A stretch of 64,000 bases of DNA. Origin: Clostridiales bacterium. GTDB lineage: Bacteria; Bacillota_A; Clostridia; Oscillospirales; Oscillospiraceae. Under the pieces are notes generated by a model, which worked only from the letters and a program-made list of their open reading frames with translations, had not been told where the DNA came from and did not search any database. Below, piece after piece: positions 31,756-40,052 of this stretch. The translations under genes were made by a program, and so were the position numbers. Each line of letters begins with the position of its first letter. Position 1 is the stretch's first letter. The DNA lies in contig SFKX01000009.1 of the NCBI GenBank assembly GCA_004553625.1, positions 1 to 64,000 of the forward strand. The letters run 5' to 3'.

Positions 31756-34329
31756 CTATTTTGCAAGTCTCTTGTAGCCGCAGACTGCTCGATTAGACAC
31801 GGCGTCCAGCCAGCAGCAGAGGCCCTCCGGCTCCGTTACCCTGAACATGTTTGCCAACTCCGGCAGATTCGGACAGATCTCCGCGAACTTGTTAGGCAGC
31901 CCGGCCAGCAGCCCCGGCGTATATTTCAGCGTGCGGCGGTCATTCCATATGGCGCAGTAGAATATCTCGGCCTCAACAAGGTCCTGGAACATGTGGCTGC
32001 CATAGCTCAGCTCAGGCATATATCCGGCCCTGTCGTCCGAGACCTCGCACACACCGGCAAAGCCGGAGATATCCGCAAAGCTGCAGGGTACGCCCAGTTC
32101 CGGCGAACTCGTACCCAGCCGCCCGGGGGCCAGGAGCATTATCTTTTTGCCTTTACCCTTATAGTACCTGTTGATTAGGCCGACGGCCGTGGCGGCCATC
32201 TTCTTTTTTGCATATGGGAACTCATAATACTCTTTGGCGTCTATCTCGATGACGACGTCTATATCCGTCACTGAGGACATGCCCATAGAAGAGTCGTCCA
32301 GGCTGAAGAAGATATCCTCCTCAGGCAGTTCCGGCACGACAACCTTGCCGCCGGGCTGGCCAACGTACAGCGGGCGGCACTGGAGAATGTTGATAACAAA
32401 GTCTCCGTATTCGTCCGTATTCACTGCGTACTCGATATCCACAGGAGTGCCGTAGACGTTTTCTAGCGTCTTGAGCAGCGCCTGCATGATGCGCGGGAAC
32501 TTGGTGTTCTGCAGCAGGCCCTGGCAGCTTATGAACCACACCTCATCGCGGATGCCGATCTCGCGCAGAGAGGCCTCGGCGTCGTAGTCGCGCTCAAACA
32601 TCAGAGTGTGGAACCAGTCCGGCAGGAAGTGGTGCATCTCGTCCATCCTGACGCTGCGGAAGGCCATGCGCTCCCGGTCTATGACGTCCACGTTGTGCTG
32701 TGAGAAGCGGTGCATATCCGCAACATTCGAATGGGCTCTGGCAGCGGGGCGGTCCAAGTTGACGAGCCTGGGATAGTCATCCTCCGTCCTGTCCACGGCT
32801 TTGGTGCCAAGACCCACTACCAGGCGGAGCATTCCCGCGGTCGGGTCCGCGTTCTGGCTGGTCTTGTACAGGCAGCGGCTATAGCCGACTCCGGCCACGC
32901 CTGGGAGGTAATAAGGCCCCGCCCAGGAGCCGGATACGCGCTGGACAAGAATTGACATCTGCTCGTCCTTCTTCTCCAAACCGCGTTGGAGACGGTACTC
33001 GAGCGCGGATATGTCCATCGTGCTGGCGTAGACGCGGCGGACCGCGTCCTCGAACGCGGCGAGCCGCTGCTCCAAGGGACCGAAGTTCACGCAGAACACG
33101 GATTCATACTTCCCCGCAAAGGCGTTGCCGAAGCCGTCCTCCAAAAAGCTCGATGACCTGACGATTATCGGGCTCTGGCCGTAATAGCTGAGCATTGCCT
33201 TGAACTGCTCGCGTATGTTCTCCGGAAAGCTGCCGGAGAACAGCGCCTGCTTGAGCTCGTCCGCCTTTGAGAAATATCCCTCCTCCGTGCGCTGCTCGAT
33301 CCTGGTTTTCCAGCACTTGTTGCTGACGATGTAGGTGTAGAACACGTCCGAACCGATATAAAAAGAGTCGTGCGGCTCGGTATGTTCCCGGAACTCCGGC
33401 AGGCAGACCTCCGCTATCTTGCGGGCGAGGAGCATACCGCAGGCCTTGCCGCCTATGGCGCCTGAGCCTATCATGCGGTCGCGGAGCGTGAAGTAGTCCT
33501 TGGGCTCGAAGAGCTGATGTATCAGCTTCTGGACGTGCGGGTCCTTGGACATCATGCTCTCCAGAATCTTGCGCTCGGTCTCGTCGCGGAACTTGCCACG
33601 GCCGAACTCGAGCTTTGCCAGGGCGAAAAAGCGGTCATGGCTGTCCAGGTTTTGGTCCTGTGTGTGGGCGGATATGTCGTCCAGCAGCTTATAATAGCGG
33701 CTGAGCGCAACACCGCCGTCCAGGGGCCTGAACGGTCCGCCGCTGCGGCTGACGTGGGGCAGGTAGATGTTCACGGAATTGCGGTCCATGGCTTTGAGCG
33801 TGTGGATATAGACCGCACTGTCGCTTGTATAGACGTCTATGAGAACCTGAGTCGTATCCCTGATGCTGGCCATCGTTTCAAAGGAGTGCCGGCCTCGTAT
33901 GAGCGGGAAATAGGCAACGGTATTGAGCTCATAGAGGTACGGGCAGGTAACGCGGAAAAAATTGCCCATCATCTGGTCCGTATGCCAGGCAACTTGCAGC
34001 TCGGATAGGCAATCGAAGATGTAAAAGGCGTCCTTGCCCTCCTCGGTTATGCGGTTATATATCTCCACCGTGAAGGGTTCAAAGCCCTGCATTGGGTCGA
34101 ACTCAAAGACCTTCAAGCCAGGCTTCGGACTGAACAGGCTCTCATGCCTTGCATAGTGCATATATATGAGGTTCCGCCCGTCCTCCAGCGCCTGCCTCGC
34201 AAAAGCCTCGGCAAAGAGCCGGTATTCTTCGAGGTCAGACACCTGCCAGACCACGTTGTCGCCCATGCGGATGTAGTCGAACACCTCGTCCACGCCGGGG
34301 TAGCCGCTGGGTATTCGTTCAAACGCCAT
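31756..34329 (-). CDS. KaiC-like / PEP-synthase ATP-grasp hybrid protein
   Basis: An 857-residue protein. Residues about 1-255 look like a RecA/KaiC-type domain (IPSGYPGVDEVFDYIRMGDNVVWQV, DAFYIFDCLSELQVAWHTDQMM), but there is no Walker A GxxxxGKT/S. Residues about 290-690 match the PEP-synthase/PPDK nucleotide-binding domain: GSGAIGGKACGMLLARKI, SPIIVRSSSFLEDGFGNAFAGKYESV and GDFVINILQCRPL. The swivelling phosphohistidine domain (GGxTSH) and the PEP/pyruvate barrel are absent, so it cannot be a complete PEP synthase. The C-terminal 170 residues are unassigned. It may phosphorylate or adenylate another partner. It has its own GAGGAGG site and is followed by the HD hydrolase. Confidence 0.75.
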   Translation of the reverse strand: MAFERIPSGYPGVDEVFDYIRMGDNVVWQVSDLEEYRLFAEAFARQALEDGRNLIYMHYARHESLFSPKPGLKVFEFDPMQGFEPFTVEIYNRITEEGKDAFYIFDCLSELQVAWHTDQMMGNFFRVTCPYLYELNTVAYFPLIRGRHSFETMASIRDTTQVLIDVYTSDSAVYIHTLKAMDRNSVNIYLPHVSRSGGPFRPLDGGVALSRYYKLLDDISAHTQDQNLDSHDRFFALAKLEFGRGKFRDETERKILESMMSKDPHVQKLIHQLFEPKDYFTLRDRMIGSGAIGGKACGMLLARKIAEVCLPEFREHTEPHDSFYIGSDVFYTYIVSNKCWKTRIEQRTEEGYFSKADELKQALFSGSFPENIREQFKAMLSYYGQSPIIVRSSSFLEDGFGNAFAGKYESVFCVNFGPLEQRLAAFEDAVRRVYASTMDISALEYRLQRGLEKKDEQMSILVQRVSGSWAGPYYLPGVAGVGYSRCLYKTSQNADPTAGMLRLVVGLGTKAVDRTEDDYPRLVNLDRPAARAHSNVADMHRFSQHNVDVIDRERMAFRSVRMDEMHHFLPDWFHTLMFERDYDAEASLREIGIRDEVWFISCQGLLQNTKFPRIMQALLKTLENVYGTPVDIEYAVNTDEYGDFVINILQCRPLYVGQPGGKVVVPELPEEDIFFSLDDSSMGMSSVTDIDVVIEIDAKEYYEFPYAKKKMAATAVGLINRYYKGKGKKIMLLAPGRLGTSSPELGVPCSFADISGFAGVCEVSDDRAGYMPELSYGSHMFQDLVEAEIFYCAIWNDRRTLKYTPGLLAGLPNKFAEICPNLPELANMFRVTEPEGLCCWLDAVSNRAVCGYKRLAK

Positions 34330-34424
34330 GTTCTTCGCCTCCTCGCTGATATCTTCTCTTTATTGTACTATACGTCCGCCTGAAATTCACCACATTTTTT
34401 CGCTTTTTCACAAAAATTCCTGAG
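34330..34424. other. spacer upstream of the KaiC/PPDK-like gene
   Basis: On the minus strand TAGTACAAT gives a -10-like element about 40 bp before the start, but I see no good -35. The words AATTCCTG recur at about 34415, 34487 and 34507, with no function I can name. Confidence 0.3.
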
Positions 34425-34454
34425 AAAAAAGGCCCTGCGCTCTTGCGAAGGGCC
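34425..34454 (-). terminator. rho-independent terminator of the rlmD-to-mutS-like operon
   Basis: GGCCCT (34431-34436) pairs with AGGGCC (34449-34454), followed on the minus strand by TTTTTT. Confidence 0.8.
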
Positions 34455-34536
34455 CTCTGCAAAGCAATGTTCCGTTTTCAACGGAAATTCCTGTACTTAG
34501 AATCCAATTCCTGATGCACTTGGTTTGACGATTGAT

Positions 34537-36147
34537 TCATATTTCGCCCTTTTTCCAGAGCCCGGTGCTGATGAAGTCCGCGGCCCTTTTGTCCGCGCGC
34601 TCTGTTATCCCGTCGTCCAGGCCCATGAGCCTCAGCAGTTGGATTGCGTTGCGTGTTTTGGTCCGGCCCGGACGGGCGCGGTAATCAAAGCTCATGCCCT
34701 CGTCCGTGACCTCCTCCTCAAAGTGCAGCATGTCGTAGCTGTCTTCGAGTATGGTGCAGAGCTCCAGGTCATGCGTCGCGGCTATGCAGAGCGCGCCTGC
34801 GTCCGCAAGCGCAAAGAGTATCTCGCTCGCCGCCGAGATGCGCTCTATCGTGTTCGTGCCGCGCAGGACCTCATCCACGGCGCAGAGCACGGGTTCGCCG
34901 TCCGCCGCGGCGTCCAGGATGCGCTTTGTAGCCAGTATTTCGGCGATGTAGTAGCTCTCGCCGGAGAGCAGGTCGTCACGCAGGGCCATGGTCGAGTAGA
35001 TGTGAAAGGCAGAGGCCCTGTAGCTAGCGCCAGGGCAGGTGCAGGCCGCCTGCGAGAGCAGCGCCGCTATGAGCGCCGTGCGCAGGTAGGTCGATTTCCC
35101 CGAGGCGTTCGAGCCCGTCACGAGCACGCTGCGGCGCAGGCACAGGTCGTTCGGCACCGGATGGCTCAAAAGCGGATGGACGAGCCCTTCGGCCTCTATA
35201 TTGCCGCGCTCCGGCTCAAAATCCAGCTCCGGCTCACACCAGAGTGGCATACTCTCGCGCCAGGAGGCCACGGCTATGGCCGCGTCTACACGCCCCAGCG
35301 TCTCGAACACCGCCAGGATCTCGTCGTGCAGAACATACAGGCGGTTTTTCAGGTACTCGAACATGATGAGGTCTAGCAGCAGCGCAGAGCTCGCAAAGTC
35401 CGCCGTCATGTCCGTTCCACGCCCCGGCACCGTGCCGAGCGCCATGAGCGGTCGGAGCTTTTTCAGATGTCCGTAGCTCTCCCCTATGCACTCGTCCAGG
35501 CGCTCAAAGCCCAGGCTCTTGAGTTTTTTGAGCGCAAAGGCCATTGAAACGCTGAAATTCACTGTATCTATCTGCATCTGACATTTCCGCGCCGTCCACT
35601 CGTGCGTCATCACGTTCAGCACAAAGAGCGCAAAAGTCAGCAGCAGGCCCTTCAAGCCCCAGAATATAAGCGTTAGCGGTGAGAGCAGCAAGGCCAGCGC
35701 CATAATTATGTAAACCACAAACATAAACATGCCGCCCTCCTCCGGCGAGAAGGCACGACAGACGTCCGCGCGTCGGAAACGACCCAGGCAGGCAAGGACG
35801 AACTGTGCCTCCTGCCTCTCGCGCTCGTCCCCTTCAGCGAAGTCTATGAGCCGTCGGCGGCGCTCGTACTCCGCCCTGTCCGTTGAGGGCGTGCGCAGCA
35901 TGTGATATAGCCAGTGCTCGCCCGGCGTTGAGGTGCCGGGGTTTATGCGTTTGAACACCCGGTCCATGTCCAGGTCTGACCAAGTGACGTCGTCCACCGC
36001 GAAGCGCTCCGGCTCGCGCTCGCGCATATAGTCGTGATAGCTTCGGATGATGGCCATGTCGCCCGCGGCATAGAAGGGGTCGGGCTTGCGCCCGTAATTG
36101 TCCCGCAGGCTGTGCCAGAGCTGGTTTTTGTATCCGAAAATGCCCAT
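34537..36147 (-). CDS. membrane-spanning MutS-like ATPase
   Basis: A 536-residue protein. The C-terminal third is the MutS ATPase: Walker A SVLVTGSNASGKSTYLRTALI, Walker B PVLCAVDEVLRGTN and AATHDLELCTI. A lever/clamp-like helical region precedes it. The mismatch-binding and connector domains of MutS are missing, and residues about 137-180 form two hydrophobic spans (FMFVVYIIMALALLL and GLKGLLLTFALFVLNVM). Such membrane MutS homologues are widespread but uncharacterised and are not mismatch-repair MutS. It starts 1 nt after the AAC(3)-like gene and ends the operon. DNA, RNA or membrane processes are all possible. Confidence 0.85.
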   Translation of the reverse strand: MGIFGYKNQLWHSLRDNYGRKPDPFYAAGDMAIIRSYHDYMREREPERFAVDDVTWSDLDMDRVFKRINPGTSTPGEHWLYHMLRTPSTDRAEYERRRRLIDFAEGDERERQEAQFVLACLGRFRRADVCRAFSPEEGGMFMFVVYIIMALALLLSPLTLIFWGLKGLLLTFALFVLNVMTHEWTARKCQMQIDTVNFSVSMAFALKKLKSLGFERLDECIGESYGHLKKLRPLMALGTVPGRGTDMTADFASSALLLDLIMFEYLKNRLYVLHDEILAVFETLGRVDAAIAVASWRESMPLWCEPELDFEPERGNIEAEGLVHPLLSHPVPNDLCLRRSVLVTGSNASGKSTYLRTALIAALLSQAACTCPGASYRASAFHIYSTMALRDDLLSGESYYIAEILATKRILDAAADGEPVLCAVDEVLRGTNTIERISAASEILFALADAGALCIAATHDLELCTILEDSYDMLHFEEEVTDEGMSFDYRARPGRTKTRNAIQLLRLMGLDDGITERADKRAADFISTGLWKKGEI

Positions 36148-36148
36148 T

Positions 36149-36937
36149 TTACCTCCTGTTCGCCTCTATCCACGCCACTGCGAAGTCCACCAGCTCGCGC
36201 TGGCGCATCAGCCGAAGCCCAGCGCTGCCGCATACGGCGCGGCGGACGGTATGCGCGCGCTCGAAGGCCGCGCCTATGGTCTCAAAATCCTCGCCCGTGA
36301 CCTCCAGCGTGTCGTAGGCGACCCAGCGGCGCTCGCCGTCTATCTTCATCGCGCTGTGCTCCGTCACAAGCCGCTTGCCGGGGTATTCCGCCCGAGCGTC
36401 TGCCAGGTGCAGCGAGGTGTTTTTGTCGTATCCCACACCCATGAGCAGCACCTTTGCGTCCAGCTCATAGAGCCGGCCTATGGGCGAGCCGTCTCCGAAG
36501 ATATTCGACAGGTCGTGCTCCCGCGTGAGGTAATCCGCGCACCGGCCCCAGGCCGCGACCGACCGGGCCGGATGGGCGCTCCTGCGCGTGCCTGGCCAGC
36601 GGCGGAACATCTCTGCCACCGCGCCCATCGTGTTCGTCGGCGTGATGTCGGGGTCGTAGGCGGGCCAGTTGTCACGTATCGCCTGCCACCATTCCCGCGG
36701 CTCCTCCCAGTGGACGCCGCTCTCCGGGTCCAGGTTCTTCCACGACTGCGTAGGCATCATAACCGTACCCTCGGCCCCAACGCGCTCCAGAAGAGCCTCA
36801 ATGACCGTCTGCGCCCCGCCGCAGACAAAGCCGAAGCTGCCGAGCGAGCAGTGTACAATGACAACGTCTCCAGGCTCAAGGCCCAGCTCACGGAGCGACG
36901 CGGCAATATCAGCTTTCAGTACCAGAGCTCTGCTCAT
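36149..36937 (-). CDS. AAC(3)-family N-acetyltransferase
   Basis: A 262-residue member of the aminoglycoside 3-N-acetyltransferase family: GDVVIVHCSLGSFGFVCGGA, EGTVMMPTQSW, TPTNTMGAVAEMFRRWPGTRRSAHPARSVAAWG (catalytic His block) and LLMGVGYDKNTSLHLAD. The family includes resistance enzymes and also YokD/FrbF-type enzymes that acetylate other amines, so resistance cannot be assumed. I chose the ATG at 36937 with AGGAGG upstream. It overlaps the end of the MFS gene by 29 nt, which may indicate modification plus export of one compound. Confidence 0.88.
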   Translation of the reverse strand: MSRALVLKADIAASLRELGLEPGDVVIVHCSLGSFGFVCGGAQTVIEALLERVGAEGTVMMPTQSWKNLDPESGVHWEEPREWWQAIRDNWPAYDPDITPTNTMGAVAEMFRRWPGTRRSAHPARSVAAWGRCADYLTREHDLSNIFGDGSPIGRLYELDAKVLLMGVGYDKNTSLHLADARAEYPGKRLVTEHSAMKIDGERRWVAYDTLEVTGEDFETIGAAFERAHTVRRAVCGSAGLRLMRQRELVDFAVAWIEANRR

Positions 36938-38099
36938 TTTTCGTCCTCCTGGAAAAGTTAAGTATAAGCAGCAGCGTGGGAAACACGATGGCAAAGAGCA
37001 GACCGGTTTTGAGGTCGCCGCCCGCCTTTTCCGCCGCATATCCCACCACGGCCGGGCCTGAGCCGCAGCCAATGTCGCCCGCCAGCGCCAGCAGCGCGAA
37101 CATGGCTGTGCCGCCGCCCCTGATGCTCGCCGCCGCGATGCTGAAGCTGCCCGGCCACATGATGCCCACGGACAGCCCGCAGAGCATACAACCCGCAAGA
37201 CCCAATCCCGGAGAGGAGGTGAGAGTTGCCAGCAGGTAGCTCACTATACACAGCAGACTGCTCAGGTTCATGAATTTTCTCAAGTCAAGCCTGTCGCCAA
37301 ATCTGCCGAAAAACACCCTAGAAATGCCCATCATTATGGCAAAGCAGCAAGGCCCCAGCAGGTCGCCCAGCGTCTTGGAAACTCCAAGCGAGGACTCCGC
37401 AAATGCAGACGCCCACTGGCTCATCCCCTGCTCCGACGCTCCCGCGCAGAGCATCATCAGGAACAGTCTCCAAAACACCCCGCTCTTGACCAAGGCGGTC
37501 ACCTTCATGCCGCCGCGCTGTTCAAAAATATACGGCACGGGCATGGTGCAGAAGTTATAGAGATTATACAGCGGCACCAACGCCCAGACGCAGGCCATTA
37601 TCCGCCAGTTGTCCAGACCGAATATGGTGAAAAACGCAGTCGATACCAGCACGACCACCACGTGGCCCACACAATAGAACGAGTGCAAAAGGCTCATCTC
37701 AGCCTCTTTGTTCTCAAAGGGGCAGGCCTCTACGATAGGACTTACCAACACCTCGAGCAGTCCGCCGCCGACGGCGTAGACCACGACCGCCGCTAGCACA
37801 CCGGTAAACGGCTCCGCAAACAGCTCCGTGAACGCCCAGAGTCCTATGAGCCCCGCTGCGGACAGCAGGTGCGCTAGCCTCATGCTGGGCCAGTAGCCAA
37901 TCTTGTCCACGTACAGCGGACTGGTAAGGTCGGTCAGCAGCTGCACGCCGAAGTTCACCGATACCAGCAGAGACAGCTGCTCGAGTGATACGTCAAAGCT
38001 CCGCTGCAATGTCAGGAACAGCAGTGGGAGGAAGTTATTTACTATTGCCTGCGTTACATATCCCAGGTAGCAGGCATGTTTTATGCGTTTGTAGTTCAC
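36909..38099 (-). CDS. MFS transporter
   Basis: A 396-residue, twelve-helix major facilitator. Motif A-like sequences appear as DKIGYWPSMRLAHLLSAAGL (loop 2-3) and GRFGDRLDLRKF (loop 8-9). It resembles the FucP/sugar-type and YfcJ-like branches more than drug antiporters, but specificity is not clear. I chose the GTG at 38099, preceded by GAAGGGAT; an ATG at 38147 is possible. It lies 74 nt after the NapH-like gene and overlaps the acetyltransferase gene. Confidence 0.85.
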   Translation of the reverse strand: MNYKRIKHACYLGYVTQAIVNNFLPLLFLTLQRSFDVSLEQLSLLVSVNFGVQLLTDLTSPLYVDKIGYWPSMRLAHLLSAAGLIGLWAFTELFAEPFTGVLAAVVVYAVGGGLLEVLVSPIVEACPFENKEAEMSLLHSFYCVGHVVVVLVSTAFFTIFGLDNWRIMACVWALVPLYNLYNFCTMPVPYIFEQRGGMKVTALVKSGVFWRLFLMMLCAGASEQGMSQWASAFAESSLGVSKTLGDLLGPCCFAIMMGISRVFFGRFGDRLDLRKFMNLSSLLCIVSYLLATLTSSPGLGLAGCMLCGLSVGIMWPGSFSIAAASIRGGGTAMFALLALAGDIGCGSGPAVVGYAAEKAGGDLKTGLLFAIVFPTLLLILNFSRRTKNEQSSGTES

Positions 38100-38173
38100 G
38101 CAGATCCCTTCATTCCGTGTTTTAAAGATCCAGCTCCAGCAGCGCAACCGTCTTGTTTGTTACGAAAATCAGC

Positions 38174-38986
38174 TCAAAATTTTAATGCTCCCTTTGGACA
38201 CTCCTCCAAGCAGCGCAGACAGAGGATGCACTCCTTTGAGTCAGGCGCTGACGAGACTCGGATATCCATCGGGCAGACGCGCTCGCATTTTCCGCAGGAG
38301 ATGCATTTTTCTCTATCCACCCGCACACGGAAAAGCGCAAAGCGGCTCGACAGCCTGAGAAATACCGTCACAGGGCAGATATATTTGCAGAATGCCCGAT
38401 TGTCGCGGTATTTGAAGGCCAGTACGACACCACACACGTAGTAGGCGAGGTTTCCGACAATAAAGGAGCACCACATGATCCTGCCCATATCCGGCACATC
38501 AAGCAGGAACAGCGCGCCGACAAAGGCGAGAGAAGCTGCAAACAGTATGTAGCTCACATATCCGAAACTCCTGCGTCCCCCCTGCGGGGTCTTGTACGGA
38601 AGCAGATCCAGCACCATGGCCGTCCAGCAGGCATAGCCGCACCAGCCCCTGCCGAACAGCACCGGCCCGAAAATCTTCGCCACTGCGTAGTGTATGACTG
38701 CTGCCTCGAATACGCCGAGAAAGAGGTAGTACCAGAAACCCTCAAGCTGCATATTCTCCCGGCATATGATACCGAGATATATCAGCATATATAGTCCCAC
38801 CGCGAATTGTACGAAGTTTCGCGCATATCTCAGCTTCGCCGCATACATGGCAAGCCCCAACCCGAGCGCCAAACCGATATAGCTGAAGTTCAGAAGATAG
38901 AAAACATTGTCCAGCGCCAGCCAGAGCGCCACAGCAATGAGCTCGAAGAGCAGCCACATCAGACCCGCCGGAAGGTACTTTTTCAT
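38174..38986 (-). CDS. NapH/CcoG-like membrane 4Fe-4S protein
   Basis: A 270-residue membrane protein with five to six helices, two Cys motifs of the NapH/NosR/RdxA type (GRGWCGYACWTAMVLDL and CKYICPVTVF) and, at residues about 225-265, two ferredoxin clusters (CISCGKCERVCPMDI and CILCLRCLEECPKG). It should move electrons between a quinol or periplasmic donor and cytosolic iron-sulfur proteins. There is no partner oxidoreductase beside it, so its role is open. Its ATG overlaps the stop of the acetyltransferase gene (ATGA). Confidence 0.88.
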   Translation of the reverse strand: MKKYLPAGLMWLLFELIAVALWLALDNVFYLLNFSYIGLALGLGLAMYAAKLRYARNFVQFAVGLYMLIYLGIICRENMQLEGFWYYLFLGVFEAAVIHYAVAKIFGPVLFGRGWCGYACWTAMVLDLLPYKTPQGGRRSFGYVSYILFAASLAFVGALFLLDVPDMGRIMWCSFIVGNLAYYVCGVVLAFKYRDNRAFCKYICPVTVFLRLSSRFALFRVRVDREKCISCGKCERVCPMDIRVSSAPDSKECILCLRCLEECPKGALKF

Positions 38987-39609
38987 GTTTCCGCTCCTGT
39001 GTCCTCGAGGTAGTCGCGGTATTCGCGCTCCCATCTCACGCGGTCGGCCTCGCCGATCTCTCGGAGCACGCGGCAGGGGTTTCCGACGGCTATGCAGTTC
39101 GGCGGTATATCCTTCGTTACGACGGAGCCGGAACCAATGACGACGTTGTCGCCTATCGTGACTCCGGGGTTTATCACAACGTTCCCACCTATCCAGACGT
39201 CAGAGCCTATCGTGACGGGTAGGCCAAACTCGACGTCGTGGTTCCTGACCGCGGCATCTATGGGGTGGCCGGCGGTGTAGATATTCACATTCGGCCCGAG
39301 ATACACATTGTCGCCAAATCTCACGGGACACACGTCCAGTATGGTAAGCCCCGTGTTGGCGTAAAAGTGCCGCCCGAAGTGCACTCTGTCGCCGTTGTCG
39401 AAGTAAACCGGCGCAGTGAGCACCATGTCCTCCGGCGCTTCGGCGAAGCATTTGCGCAGTTCGTCGAGCGCCGTCCTGTCGTGCCAGAACTCGGATTCGT
39501 TGAACTTCTTCTGCGCCGCGTGTACCCGCGCCCATGAGTCGCCGCCGACCTTATAAGGACAGTAGAGCCGCCCGCTCATCATCCTTTCCCATTCGACCTT
39601 CGATATCAT
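38983..39609 (-). CDS. hexapeptide-repeat (Maa/LacA/NodL-type) O-acetyltransferase
   Basis: A 208-residue acetyltransferase of the maltose/galactoside type. The Mac domain (MSGRLYCPYKVGGDSWARVHAAQKKF) is followed by left-handed beta-helix repeats: GDNVYLGPNVNIYTAGHPID with the catalytic His, then VTIGSDVWIGGNVVINPGVTIGDN. It acetylates a hydroxyl of a sugar or sugar-like acceptor using acetyl-CoA. It overlaps DUF1810 (ATGA) upstream and the NapH-like gene downstream. Confidence 0.93.
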   Translation of the reverse strand: MISKVEWERMMSGRLYCPYKVGGDSWARVHAAQKKFNESEFWHDRTALDELRKCFAEAPEDMVLTAPVYFDNGDRVHFGRHFYANTGLTILDVCPVRFGDNVYLGPNVNIYTAGHPIDAAVRNHDVEFGLPVTIGSDVWIGGNVVINPGVTIGDNVVIGSGSVVTKDIPPNCIAVGNPCRVLREIGEADRVRWEREYRDYLEDTGAET

Positions 39610-40052
39610 AGATCCCCGCTCTCTGCCTGACTGCGCAGGATTTTCAGGGTCTCGCCGTCAGGTTTGCCGCCGTAATACTTTTCGAGCACCTTGAGAAACA
39701 CTTCGTTGTCCTCGCATGCGTTAGCGAACAGGGTCATGCAGGAGCGGAGCTTCAGGTCGTCCGGCCAGCCCATGACCGCAACCGGGTCGTTGCTGTCCAG
39801 CTGGAGCAGCGCCTCGGATATCTCGCGCAGGTTTCCGCCCAAATATGGGTGCGATATGAACGCCCTGGCCTCATTAAGGTCGCGGATAGCATAGTACCTG
39901 GCCGAACTGCTCCTGCCCAGGCCCTGTATCTGCGGGAAGATATACCACATCCAGTGACTGGCCTTGTAGCCATTGCGTATCTCGGCAAGCGTGCGGCCAT
40001 AGGACCTCTCGTGCGCGGAAATAAATCTTGCCAAACCATTCTCATGTATCAT
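39606..40052 (-). CDS. DUF1810-family protein
   Basis: A 148-residue member of DUF1810 (COG5579): LARFISAHERSYGRTLAEIRNGYKASHWMWYIFPQIQGLGRSSSARYYAI and HPYLGGNLREISEALL are the conserved blocks. The family is uncharacterised; its Trp/Tyr/His-rich core suggests small-molecule or nucleotide binding. It overlaps the end of rlmD by 11 nt and the acetyltransferase by 4 nt. Confidence 0.9.
   Translation of the reverse strand: MIHENGLARFISAHERSYGRTLAEIRNGYKASHWMWYIFPQIQGLGRSSSARYYAIRDLNEARAFISHPYLGGNLREISEALLQLDSNDPVAVMGWPDDLKLRSCMTLFANACEDNEVFLKVLEKYYGGKPDGETLKILRSQAESGDL

Noticed and set aside
36149..36937. Calling the AAC(3)-like gene an antibiotic resistance gene
   Set aside because: The family contains non-resistance acetyltransferases, and nothing in the context indicates mobility or resistance.
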